Positions 1 to 7,841 of a DNA stretch of 13,684 nt are shown here, piece by piece. The position numbers and the translations under genes were made by a program. Under the pieces are notes generated by a model. That model was not told the DNA's origin. It did not search any database and saw nothing but the letters and a program-made list of their open reading frames with translations. The stretch spans positions 1-13,684 of the forward strand of contig JAILLM010000165.1 in assembly GCA_024693165.1 (NCBI GenBank). Direction: 5' to 3'. The stretch is from Bacilli bacterium. Its GTDB lineage: Bacteria; Bacillota_I; Bacilli_A; RF39; UBA660. The first letter of the stretch is position 1. Each line of letters starts with the position of its first letter.

Positions 1-205
1 ACTTCTAGGATTCAGTGAAGAAGGATCAATATATTTAAACTCAATTAAAAAAGATTTAAATTTACCTTTAGTTACTAAATATACTCATTTAGATTCAATT
101 ATTAAAGACTATGAATTAAAAGCTGCATCAATCTATGAGCAACTAACTAATGAAGATGTAATTAAATTTGAACTTAATAATAAACCACTAAAAAAGAGTT
201 ATTAA
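1..205 (+). CDS. tmcAL: tRNA(Met) cytidine acetate ligase, C-terminal end (partial)
   Basis: Only the last 67 residues are visible, in the frame starting at base 2 and ending at TAA 203-205. The visible part has a LLGFSEEG motif, then a PLVTK strand, then a helix containing KAASIYEQL. This matches, from memory, the C-terminal pattern of TmcAL (B. subtilis YlbM, DUF795 nucleotidyltransferase family): LGF..KG, P(I/V)ITK, D.KA.DIY. In B. subtilis TmcAL uses ATP and acetate to make N4-acetylcytidine at the wobble base of elongator tRNA-Met. The catalytic N-terminal half lies outside the window, so activity cannot be judged. It is the only plus-strand gene and converges on the prepilin-like gene, sharing a hairpin terminator with it. 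The family call rests on these short motifs. Confidence 0.72.
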   Translation, partial: LLGFSEEGSIYLNSIKKDLNLPLVTKYTHLDSIIKDYELKAASIYEQLTNEDVIKFELNNKPLKKSY

Positions 206-216
206 AACTCTTTTTT
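190..216. terminator. Bidirectional intrinsic terminator between convergent genes
   Basis: A perfect 10-bp stem pairs 191-200 (AAAAAGAGTT) with 206-215, around a 5-base loop. It gives a run of T on the plus strand (211-216) and of T on the minus strand (complement of 190-195). The TAA of the plus-strand gene sits in the loop and the TAA of the minus-strand gene begins two bases after the hairpin, so one hairpin can end both transcripts. Confidence 0.85.
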
Positions 217-217
217 A

Positions 218-1606
218 TTATTTCTTTGTCAAATATTTTCCTATAACTGCTTCTTTATAATCTTCATAATTATCATTATTATAATTAATTTCAAAATAAC
301 CATTTAAAGAATGACAACCATGAAACATTTCATTTGATTTTTCCAAATTTATTAAATTCCACTCATTATCTACATATATATTAGTTAAATAATAACAATC
401 AATAAACATTTGAGAAACATCTACTACTCTAGAAAGAGTATTTTTCCCAAAATCAATAGTTTTTAATCCATAAGCACCTGCAAACATTTGTCTCATATTA
501 GAAGTTTTTGAAAAATCAATCTCACTTAAATCAATTGATTTAAAACGAGATGAAGCAAAAATTACCGAACTATCTTTAATATAAACATGTGGGGCTTCAG
601 AATAATAATAAACTTTATCAATATCATCATCTATCCATATATATACAGGATAGTAAGAAGAAAATTCACTTATATCATATTTTTTTACAGGATTATTATC
701 ATGATATCTTCCAAAACTGTATAATATACCATCATCTACACTTGGGAGAGCAGTAATTCTTTCAAGTGAGAATTTTTCTAAAGTATTCTTATTATTTATT
801 TGAGATCCTAGATTTTCAACATTAAACTTTTCTAACTTATTTGATTCATATGCATTTATATCATGAATTTGACCTACATATTCATCAATAAAAAAATATA
901 ACTTGTCACCATCAATATAAGCTTCTTTTTCTTCATCAGGTGTATTATCTTTATTAGTAGTTGTATCATATGAACATCTAGTTTTAGTCATCATTGAAAT
1001 TAAATTAACAGCACCTAAAATATTATCTGAATCTAAAAGTTTACCATTTTCACTATTTTTGAACTGTTTATATGAAACAACTTCACTCATATACTCTTGA
1101 CCACTATCACTATACACTTCATTAATAGCATAATCTTTATTCCATAATATTAAAAAATAAGCTTGTTCATCATCATATGGATAGTCAACATTAGATGATA
1201 AAAACTCATTTTTAACGTTTCCTTCATTGAATATGTTTGCATCTTCAGTAGCTACTTCATAACGACGATGACTATTAGAGACATCAACAACAGCAAAATA
1301 TCCTTTATATTCGCCAGTATTAGCAAGTCCTAAATCTGTCTTTATATTATAAATATAACATCCAGTATCACTATCTTGACTTTTCTCTAAAAAATCTTCT
1401 TCTTGTAATTTTTGTTGTGCTAGATTTTTAACTTTTAATGTATATTGCTTAAATGATTCAACTCTAGCATTTTTAATAACACTTTGTGTTGCAGGTACAG
1501 CTAAAAGCATTAAAATTCCAAGTATAACTATAACAGCAAGCAATTCAACAAGGGTAAATCCAATATTTAATTTTTTAATCATTCTCTTTTTTAAAAGTAT
1601 TTTCAT
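218..1606 (-). CDS. Prepilin-like surface protein with C-terminal BspA/DUF285 repeats
   Basis: Unnamed 462-aa protein. It starts with a basic leader of 16 residues ending in Gly, then FTLVELLAVIVIL: a type IV (class III) prepilin site with Glu at position 5 of the mature protein and one hydrophobic helix. Known prepilins are cut after that Gly by prepilin peptidase and assemble through the helix. A head region with CYIYN and NTGEYKGY follows and is shared with the prepilin-like gene ending at 3874. The last ~120 residues carry about three DUF285/BspA-type repeats (DLSEIDFSKTSNMRQMF, then SQMFIDCYYL, then NEMFHGCHSL), a module of surface proteins. I chose ATG 1606 because GGAA (1613-1616) lies 6 bases upstream. 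A TTG at 1618 has no ribosome site. Pilin versus pseudopilin role is unknown; no assembly genes are nearby. Confidence 0.8.
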   Translation of the reverse strand: MKILLKKRMIKKLNIGFTLVELLAVIVILGILMLLAVPATQSVIKNARVESFKQYTLKVKNLAQQKLQEEDFLEKSQDSDTGCYIYNIKTDLGLANTGEYKGYFAVVDVSNSHRRYEVATEDANIFNEGNVKNEFLSSNVDYPYDDEQAYFLILWNKDYAINEVYSDSGQEYMSEVVSYKQFKNSENGKLLDSDNILGAVNLISMMTKTRCSYDTTTNKDNTPDEEKEAYIDGDKLYFFIDEYVGQIHDINAYESNKLEKFNVENLGSQINNKNTLEKFSLERITALPSVDDGILYSFGRYHDNNPVKKYDISEFSSYYPVYIWIDDDIDKVYYYSEAPHVYIKDSSVIFASSRFKSIDLSEIDFSKTSNMRQMFAGAYGLKTIDFGKNTLSRVVDVSQMFIDCYYLTNIYVDNEWNLINLEKSNEMFHGCHSLNGYFEINYNNDNYEDYKEAVIGKYLTKK

Positions 1607-1637
1607 TATTTTTTCCAATCTAACACACGCTACTGTA

Positions 1638-1666
1638 ATTATATATTATCTAATCAACATTTAAAA
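1638..1666 (-). promoter_or_regulatory. Putative sigma-A type promoter of the prepilin/DUF285 gene
   Basis: Minus-strand TATAAT (plus 1638-1643) is preceded after 17 bases by TTTTAA (1661-1666), a poor -35. The -10 matches consensus and lies about 32 bases before the chosen ATG and downstream of the previous gene's terminator. In DNA this AT-rich such matches are common, so this is tentative. Confidence 0.35.
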
Positions 1667-1700
1667 TATATAAATACAAATTTAAAAAAAAAAATATAAA

Positions 1701-1726
1701 AAAGCCAGGAAAATAATTCCTGGCTT
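1701..1726 (-). terminator. Intrinsic terminator of the NPKTG surface protein gene
   Basis: GCCAGGAA (1704-1711) pairs perfectly with TTCCTGGC (1717-1724) around a 5-base loop, extended by two A-T pairs. It is the most GC-rich hairpin in the intergenic space. In the minus direction the stem runs straight into a long T-rich tract. It lies about 60 bases after the stop of the upstream gene. T-rich sequence also follows on the plus strand, so it could work both ways, but no plus-strand gene is seen here. Confidence 0.8.
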
Positions 1727-1740
1727 CCTTTTTATTTTTT

Positions 1741-1760
1741 GTGAACTATTTGGGGTTCAC
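1741..1760. repeat. Short inverted repeat GTGAAC/GTTCAC
   Basis: GTGAAC at 1741-1746 is mirrored by GTTCAC at 1755-1760 around an 8-base loop, between the stop codon of the surface protein gene and its terminator. It could be a second 3' hairpin. The minus-strand reading, with TGAACCCCAAATAGT, loosely resembles terminal repeats of some IS3-family elements, but no transposase or second end is present. Confidence 0.4.
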
Positions 1761-1781
1761 TTCACTTAATTGAACGCTTTT

Positions 1782-3806
1782 TTATATATTCTTAAATAAA
1801 CTGATATTATTTTTATATTTATTTAATAAGATTATTAAAAATATTGAAACAACTAATAATCCTGTTAAACTTGCTACTCCAGTCTTAGGATTAACAATCG
1901 CATCTTTTACAAAAGTATAAACATATTTACCATCATCATCTAATTTCCAGCTACCTTTTTTATAACCTTTATTTGCAACCATAGATGTTGGTAAATAGGC
2001 ATCAGGTTCATCACCTAACAAAACTTTAATAGTAACATCTTCAACTGTTCCATCTTCCCAAGTCCCATTTACAACTTTAACAGTTACTTCATAATAACCA
2101 TCAGTTTCAGCATAATTTGTTAATATATTATTTAATGTAGTACTTTTAATTGTATCTCCTACTGAAACATATTCAGCATTTCCATAAGTTGAACTACTTG
2201 ATAAGAAATTATCATTAGAAACAGTTATATCATTAACAGTTAATAGTTTTCTATTATCATCTTTAAATGAAGAACCTTCGTTTAAAGTTACATTTCCAAT
2301 AACAAGAACTGCAGGAACAGTACCATCAGAATCAGCAATTAATCTTGAATTATCAATATCAACATCACCTTTAACAATAAATGGTGAATAAGTATTTTCA
2401 CTACTTAATGTTATAGTTTTATAATATGTATCAAATAAATCAAATGAACCTATAATTCTTGTACCATGAGTATTAACAGTTGAATCCCAAATTCCAGTGT
2501 TTCCACCGCTTAATACTCCACTTAAATTAATATTAGTAGTATCAATTGAAATATCTCCACCTTTAATATAATCAATATCTAAATCATTAACATTTTCTAA
2601 ATCAATTGCATTATCACTTTTAATATAACCATCACTTGGTAAAGTTAAAGTAGCATCAGTAATTTGAGTAGTACCTGCAATATCAATATATTCTAAATTA
2701 TTTTCGCCTTTTTCAATAACAACTTTTGAATCACTTGTGCCATCTATAGAATAAATATTTTTTACATCAAACTTGGTATTAAGCAAATGTAATTCAGAAC
2801 CATAAACTAATTCAAAAGGTACAACACTAGAAACATTTGAATCTTCTATATATAACACATCAGAAAATTTATCATTATCATTATACAAACCAGTAGTAAA
2901 TTTATCTGTAATTGTTAAATCACTTCTTCTAATATTAGTAACATTACCAGTAGGACATCTATAATAAAAATATTTACCTTTAATTATAGAATCTTCTATA
3001 TCAACACTACTACTTATATAAATACTTCCTTCAAAATCTAAAGTTGAATTTTTTAAATAAGACCCAGTACCACTAAATCCAATTCCTGTTTTACCAGTAA
3101 TAGTTGAATCTTTTACTTTTACAGTTCCATTATTCATACTAAAGATTCCACCTTGATTATGTTCTTTTAAAACTGTAATATTAGAATCTTCTATTATTAA
3201 AGTAGTATTAGCATTCATTGGACATGCTGGTCCTTCACTAATGATTGTTGAATTAGTAATTGTTAAATTATATAAAGGTAATATCAATCCATTTTGAACC
3301 GAATTAAATGATGCAGGAGTTTTTAAACTTAAATCAATAGTTGAATCTTTAATTGTCATTGCACCACTGGATTGAAAATAGTGATAGATATAATATCCTA
3401 AACTTTTATTACCAAACCAACTTGAAGGTTCTATAGTAGTAACGTATGTTTCAGAGTTTAATTTATCAATATTAATAGTTCTATTAGCTGTATTAGAGCT
3501 ATCCATAAGAACATTTAAATATACTTTTTTATTATTAGACGTAATTACGATATTATCATATTCAGCATAAATATAATTAAAATAAGCACCTTCTTTTAAA
3601 GTAAGTACTCCATTAGAATATGATAAAGCATCTTCATATTGAGAAGAATCGGTAATCTTCGTATATGTCGAACCATTAGTAGATTTTCTAACAGTAATAG
3701 TATTAGCACCAGAAATATCTAAACGATATTCATCTAATGCACTTGCATTACTTGTAAAAATTAAAAATGTAAATATACCAAAAATAAACAATGATACTCT
3801 CTTCAT
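1782..3806 (-). CDS. Secreted beta-helix-like cell-wall protein with NPKTG sorting signal
   Basis: Unnamed 674-aa exported protein. A signal peptide (residues ~1-23, MKRVSLFIF...NASA) is followed by a long region of short strand repeats of the form (I/V)x(D/N)S(T/N/I)(I/L): IKDSTID, ITNSTII, IEDSNIT, VKDSTIT, IEDSIIK, IEDSNVS. This is typical of a right-handed parallel beta-helix. Around residues 577-637 is a VKVVNGTWEDGTVEDVTIKV segment, a module common in gut Firmicutes surface proteins. The C-terminus has NPKTG (639-643), a hydrophobic stretch and a Lys-containing tail, the layout of a sortase substrate with N in place of L of LPXTG. The start is fixed by AGGTGA (3813-3818), 6 bases before ATG. 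Ligand or enzymatic role cannot be inferred, and no sortase gene is in the window. Confidence 0.82.
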   Translation of the reverse strand: MKRVSLFIFGIFTFLIFTSNASALDEYRLDISGANTITVRKSTNGSTYTKITDSSQYEDALSYSNGVLTLKEGAYFNYIYAEYDNIVITSNNKKVYLNVLMDSSNTANRTINIDKLNSETYVTTIEPSSWFGNKSLGYYIYHYFQSSGAMTIKDSTIDLSLKTPASFNSVQNGLILPLYNLTITNSTIISEGPACPMNANTTLIIEDSNITVLKEHNQGGIFSMNNGTVKVKDSTITGKTGIGFSGTGSYLKNSTLDFEGSIYISSSVDIEDSIIKGKYFYYRCPTGNVTNIRRSDLTITDKFTTGLYNDNDKFSDVLYIEDSNVSSVVPFELVYGSELHLLNTKFDVKNIYSIDGTSDSKVVIEKGENNLEYIDIAGTTQITDATLTLPSDGYIKSDNAIDLENVNDLDIDYIKGGDISIDTTNINLSGVLSGGNTGIWDSTVNTHGTRIIGSFDLFDTYYKTITLSSENTYSPFIVKGDVDIDNSRLIADSDGTVPAVLVIGNVTLNEGSSFKDDNRKLLTVNDITVSNDNFLSSSSTYGNAEYVSVGDTIKSTTLNNILTNYAETDGYYEVTVKVVNGTWEDGTVEDVTIKVLLGDEPDAYLPTSMVANKGYKKGSWKLDDDGKYVYTFVKDAIVNPKTGVASLTGLLVVSIFLIILLNKYKNNISLFKNI

Positions 3807-3812
3807 ACCATC

Positions 3813-3818
3813 TCACCT
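3813..3818 (-). promoter_or_regulatory. Ribosome binding site of the NPKTG surface protein
   Basis: AGGTGA on the minus strand, 6 bases before ATG 3806, supports this start and the signal peptide as read. No convincing promoter is visible in the 27 bases between the preceding terminator and this site. A weak TATAGT lies near 3825-3830, so part of the expression may be read-through. Confidence 0.7.
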
Positions 3819-3845
3819 ATTATTACTATAACATAAATCTATATA

Positions 3846-3871
3846 AAAAGAGAAGATTTCTCTTCTCTTTT
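3846..3871 (-). terminator. Intrinsic terminator of the second prepilin-like gene
   Basis: An 11-bp perfect stem (3846-3856 with 3861-3871) encloses the loop TTTC and starts 2 bases after the TAA of the gene. On the minus strand it is followed by TATAT after a run of five T that belongs to the stem. Confidence 0.8.
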
Positions 3872-3873
3872 AT

Positions 3874-5229
3874 TTAAAACGTTAATTCATAAGGATCATC
3901 TTGCGTTCCAGTTCCAGAAAGTATTCTAGCATTTGCTTTTAACCTAACCACAACTGATGCATAACCTCTTAAATAAGTTTCAATTGGTCCTTTATCAAAT
4001 AATTTTGCAGATCCAGTTGAATCTTTTTTTCCATATAATTTTCCATATATTGGATAACTTCCATCATCATAAGAAATGCCTTGACTAGAATATGTTGTAG
4101 ATGGAGGATATAATTTAACACTATTTATATAATTAATATAAACACCATATCCTACCCATTGAGTATGAAATTGTGATCTTCCTGCAACAAATGTATGATT
4201 TAAAAAATATTGATTATTAATACTTAAATTTAAAAATTCTTGAAGACTATCATCTTTGATGTATTCTGGATTTTTACTAAAAAAATCATTACAGAAATAT
4301 TGGCTACTACAACTAGTTTTTATTTTATTAATAATTTCATCAGAAACATAATCTTCAGAATAATCTTCACCAATTGTTTTTAATTCTTTTGCAAATTTAT
4401 TATCTCCAAATTGTCTTGCAACTTGTTTTAAAACATATGTTGAATTTTTAAAACCTGTAAATCCATAAAAGTAAATATAATCATTAGTTCTTCCACCAAT
4501 ATTAACTGTACCATCATCATTAATACTTAATACTTTCCATAAAGTTGAGTTACTTGGATTAATTGTTACATCACCACAATCATCAGTTTCTGCACATCCA
4601 GTTAAACTAGAATCAATTTTATAACTAGTACTACTTGGATAATAATGAACATAATCTTCAACTTTTAATTTTTTAGAAATAGCATCATCAGGAATATTAG
4701 TTTCAACAGTTCCTGAACCTTTATTTTTAAACTCTGAACATTCAGCATAAGCTGCTAATTTTTTTCTTATATCATCATCTTTTTCATTTTTATATGAATT
4801 AATGGTAATAACATTAAAATTAATATCATTATATTCTTTTGGACCAATAATATAATTATTATCATATAAAGTCATATAATATTTTATAGAACTACCATCA
4901 TTAACAATTAGTATATATCCTTTATAATCACCAGTGTTATTAAGACCTAAATCACTTGTAATATTATACATAACACATGATTCAACTGGATTACCTAATA
5001 ATTGATCTTCTAAATATTCATTTTGAGTAGCAAGATATGCTTTTCCTGAATATTCTATAAACGCTTTTCTATTTGCTGATTCCAGACTATCTAATATCGC
5101 TGGAATTGCTATTAACATAATTATTGCAAGTATAACAATTACAGCAAGTAACTCTACTAAAGTAAATCCTCTAAAAAATCGATCAACAATTTCATCTAAT
5201 CTTTTTTCTTTTTTGTTTTCTTTACTCAT
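3874..5229 (-). CDS. Prepilin-like surface protein with distinct C-terminal domain
   Basis: Unnamed 451-aa protein. A hydrophilic leader of about 21 residues ends in Gly before FTLVELLAVIVILAIIM, giving a class III prepilin cleavage site with Glu5 and a single N-terminal helix. Residues up to about 125 form a head like that of the prepilin/DUF285 protein (CVMYN, DLGLNNTGDYKGY, then a YDNN turn). The distal half differs: TLWKVLSINDDGTVNI near the middle and a closing GTGTQDDPYELTF, motifs I associate with large surface proteins of gut Firmicutes but cannot name. Six cysteines (after the head as SC, EC, GC, DC, SC, FC) suggest disulfides in an exported protein. AGGAAG (5239-5244) lies 9 bases before ATG. 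It is followed by its own terminator. Major pilin, minor pilin or non-pilus anchor cannot be told apart. Confidence 0.78.
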   Translation of the reverse strand: MSKENKKEKRLDEIVDRFFRGFTLVELLAVIVILAIIMLIAIPAILDSLESANRKAFIEYSGKAYLATQNEYLEDQLLGNPVESCVMYNITSDLGLNNTGDYKGYILIVNDGSSIKYYMTLYDNNYIIGPKEYNDINFNVITINSYKNEKDDDIRKKLAAYAECSEFKNKGSGTVETNIPDDAISKKLKVEDYVHYYPSSTSYKIDSSLTGCAETDDCGDVTINPSNSTLWKVLSINDDGTVNIGGRTNDYIYFYGFTGFKNSTYVLKQVARQFGDNKFAKELKTIGEDYSEDYVSDEIINKIKTSCSSQYFCNDFFSKNPEYIKDDSLQEFLNLSINNQYFLNHTFVAGRSQFHTQWVGYGVYINYINSVKLYPPSTTYSSQGISYDDGSYPIYGKLYGKKDSTGSAKLFDKGPIETYLRGYASVVVRLKANARILSGTGTQDDPYELTF

Positions 5230-5255
5230 TTAACAAAACTTCCTATCCTAATTAA

Positions 5256-5284
5256 AGGATAACAATTATTATAAATATAGTCAA
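5256..5284 (-). promoter_or_regulatory. Putative promoter of the second prepilin-like gene
   Basis: TTGACT (plus 5279-5284) and TATCCT (plus 5256-5261) on the minus strand are separated by 17 bases, directly after the valS terminator and about 27 bases before the start codon. The -35 is close to consensus and the -10 is moderate. Confidence 0.5.
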
Positions 5285-5297
5285 TTTAAAAACTAAA

Positions 5298-5318
5298 AAG
5301 ACTACAATTTGTAGTCTT
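5298..5318 (-). terminator. Intrinsic terminator of valS
   Basis: AAGACTACA (5298-5306) pairs with TGTAGTCTT (5310-5318). The minus-strand stem ends in a run of five T followed by AG and more T. The stem overlaps the valS stop codon (5317-5319). Confidence 0.8.
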
Positions 5319-7839
5319 ATTTTAATAATTCAGCTAATTTTTTCTTTTCTTCTTCTAATTTTTCTCTATCCATTTGAACTATATTAGCAGGAGCTTTATT
5401 TACATAGTTTTCATTAGATAATAATTTTTCTCTTCTAGCAATTGAATTCTTTAAGTCATCAATTTGTTTTTGTTTAGCTGCGATATCTTCAGCAGATTCT
5501 TCTTTTTCATAGAAGATTGTAGCTTTATAATCATCTACTGAAACATTATAAGCTTTGATATTAAGTTCATTATCTACTCTTACATCAGATAATTTTAACA
5601 TCTTAATAATAATTTCATCATCAGTATTAATTAATACTTTAGCTTCTTTAGGAATATTATTTTCAGTTTTAACATTTCTAAATGCTTTAATAAATTCAAT
5701 CTTAGATTCTACTGCTTTTTCTTCTTCTTTAAAGATAAATTTCTTATCATACTTAGGATATTCATCTATCATGATAGATTCTTTATCTTTAATTGGTAAC
5801 ATTTGATAAATTTCTTCAGTTACGAATGGCATAAATGGATGTAATAATTTTAATATACCAGTTAACACATAACAAAGAACAGATTTAGTAGTTTGTGATT
5901 CAGCATTAAATTTAGCAAATTCAATGTAATTACTACAGAAGTCATCATAAATAAATGAATATGTTTCTGAACCAAAAATATTAAATTCATATTTATCCAT
6001 ATGTTTAGTTGAAGATTTAACAATACTTTCATATTTAGTTAAAATCCATTTATCTTCATTAGTTAAATTATCAAAAGTAAATTCTTTTAAGTCTTCGATA
6101 TTCATTAATACGAATCTAGAAGCATTCCAAATCTTATTAATATAATTCCAAGTAGCAGCCATCTTAGTTTCATCAAATCTAAGATCTGTTCCAAGTGCAC
6201 AGTCAGTACATAAGTAGTATCTTAATGCATCACAACCATACTTATCAATCATATCGAATGGATCAACACCATTACCTAAAGACTTAGACATCTTACGTCC
6301 TTCTTTATCTCTGATAAGACCATGAATTACACAATCTTTAAATGGTCTAGTTCCAAGTAATTCTTCTGATTGGAATACCATACGTGATACCCAGAAGAAG
6401 ATAATATCATAGCCTGTAACTAAACAATCATTTGGGAAATATCTCTTTAAGTCTTCAGTATTATCTGGCCAACCTAAAGTTGCAAATGGCCATAAAGCAC
6501 TTGAGAACCAAGTATCAAATACATCAGTATCTTGTACCCATCCTTCTTCTTTAGGTGCTTCTTCACCTACATAGATTTCTCCATCTTTATACCAAGCTGG
6601 AATTCTATGACCCCACCATAATTGTCTTGAAATACACCAATCATGGGTATCAGTCATCCAACTTCTTAAAGTATTTTCAAATTTATCTGGAACAAAATTA
6701 ACTTTTTTATCTTTATCATCTTGAGTAGCAAGAACCATCTTAGCTAAACCTTCCATATTAACAAACCATTGTTCTTTAATCATTGGTTCAACCATTACAC
6801 CAGTTCTTTCACTATGTCCTACTTCATGAACAAGTGGTTCAATTTCAAGAAGTAATCCTTCAGCTTTTAAATCTTCTAGAACTGCATCTCTACATTCTTC
6901 TCTTGTCATTCCTTGATATTTAGCTGGTACATTTTCATTCATAGTTGCATCATCATTCATGATACAAATTCTTTCAAGATTATGTCTATTACCAACCTCA
7001 AAATCGTTAGGGTCATGTGCAGGAGTAATTTTAACTACACCAGTTCCTTTTTCCATATCAGCATGTTCATCAGCAATAACTGGAATTGATTTATTCATAA
7101 ATGGTAACTCTACTGTCTTACCAATATATTTTTGATATCTTTCGTCTTCAGAATTAACAGCAACTGCAGTATCACCAAATAAAGTTTCTGGTCTTGTAGT
7201 AGCTACATCTAAGTATTCTTCACTACCAGTAATTTTATATTTTAAATGATAGAAAGCACTCTTTTCTTCAAAGTAATTTACCTCTTCATTTGATAAAGCT
7301 GTTTGAGCAGCAGGATCCCAATTTATGATTTTTTCTCCTCTATAAATTAATCCTTTATTATAGTAATCAATAAATACTTTATTAACTGCTTTAGCTAATC
7401 CTTCATCTAAAGTAAATCTTTCTTTATTGTAATCTACTGAAATTCCCATAGCAGCCCATTGATCTCTGATTGTTCCACCATATTCTTTAGTCCAATCCCA
7501 ACAAGCATCTAAGAATTTTTCTCTACCATATTCATATTTATCAATGCCTTGTTCTTTAAGTCTTGCAACTACTTTTGCTTCAGTTGCAATTGCAGCATGG
7601 TCCATACCTGGAAGCCATAAAGCATCAAATCCTTGCATTCTCTTATATCTAATAATTGCATCTTGGATAGAAACATCATAAGCATGTCCAATATGTAATT
7701 TACCAGTAACATTTGGAGGTGGAATAACTATACAATAAGGATCTTTAGATTTATCTCCTGAATTGAAATATCCTTTTTCCTTCCAAGTGTTATATTTATT
7801 TTCTTCAACTTTTTTATAATCATATTTAGTTTCTAACAT
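5317..7839 (-). CDS. valS: Valine--tRNA ligase (ValRS)
   Basis: 840-aa class Ia aminoacyl-tRNA synthetase that charges tRNA-Val with valine in the cytoplasm. The Rossmann fold starts with PPPNVTGKLHIGHA (HIGH at 49-52). The CP1 editing domain shows TTRPET (214-219) and AHDPNDF (274-280), the signature that removes mischarged threonine. KMSKS is at 516-520. The anticodon-binding region follows, and the last ~65 residues form the charged coiled-coil tRNA arm typical of ValRS. Length is slightly short of the usual ~880 but nothing essential is missing. The ATG is 2 bases after the stop of the HD-domain gene, so the two are probably cotranscribed and translationally coupled; an AAAGG lies 14 bases upstream. 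The leader of this unit is a valine T-box, which explains the regulation. Confidence 0.98.
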   Translation of the reverse strand: MLETKYDYKKVEENKYNTWKEKGYFNSGDKSKDPYCIVIPPPNVTGKLHIGHAYDVSIQDAIIRYKRMQGFDALWLPGMDHAAIATEAKVVARLKEQGIDKYEYGREKFLDACWDWTKEYGGTIRDQWAAMGISVDYNKERFTLDEGLAKAVNKVFIDYYNKGLIYRGEKIINWDPAAQTALSNEEVNYFEEKSAFYHLKYKITGSEEYLDVATTRPETLFGDTAVAVNSEDERYQKYIGKTVELPFMNKSIPVIADEHADMEKGTGVVKITPAHDPNDFEVGNRHNLERICIMNDDATMNENVPAKYQGMTREECRDAVLEDLKAEGLLLEIEPLVHEVGHSERTGVMVEPMIKEQWFVNMEGLAKMVLATQDDKDKKVNFVPDKFENTLRSWMTDTHDWCISRQLWWGHRIPAWYKDGEIYVGEEAPKEEGWVQDTDVFDTWFSSALWPFATLGWPDNTEDLKRYFPNDCLVTGYDIIFFWVSRMVFQSEELLGTRPFKDCVIHGLIRDKEGRKMSKSLGNGVDPFDMIDKYGCDALRYYLCTDCALGTDLRFDETKMAATWNYINKIWNASRFVLMNIEDLKEFTFDNLTNEDKWILTKYESIVKSSTKHMDKYEFNIFGSETYSFIYDDFCSNYIEFAKFNAESQTTKSVLCYVLTGILKLLHPFMPFVTEEIYQMLPIKDKESIMIDEYPKYDKKFIFKEEEKAVESKIEFIKAFRNVKTENNIPKEAKVLINTDDEIIIKMLKLSDVRVDNELNIKAYNVSVDDYKATIFYEKEESAEDIAAKQKQIDDLKNSIARREKLLSNENYVNKAPANIVQMDREKLEEEKKKLAELLK

Positions 7840-7841
7840 AA

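Noticed and set aside
1607..1618. TTG start four codons upstream for the prepilin/DUF285 gene
   Set aside because: No ribosome site precedes the TTG, whereas GGAA sits 6 bases before ATG 1606.
1607..1781. Small gene or RNA gene in the intergenic stretch
   Set aside because: No frame with a ribosome site, no tRNA-like fold; only a promoter candidate, a terminator and a short inverted repeat are seen.
218..5229. A complete type IV pilus or competence operon
   Set aside because: Only prepilin-like proteins are present, each in its own transcription unit; there is no ATPase, platform protein or prepilin peptidase in the window.
5555..5806. Plus-strand open frame of 83 codons
   Set aside because: It lies wholly antisense to the conserved C-terminal part of valS and has no recognisable motif.
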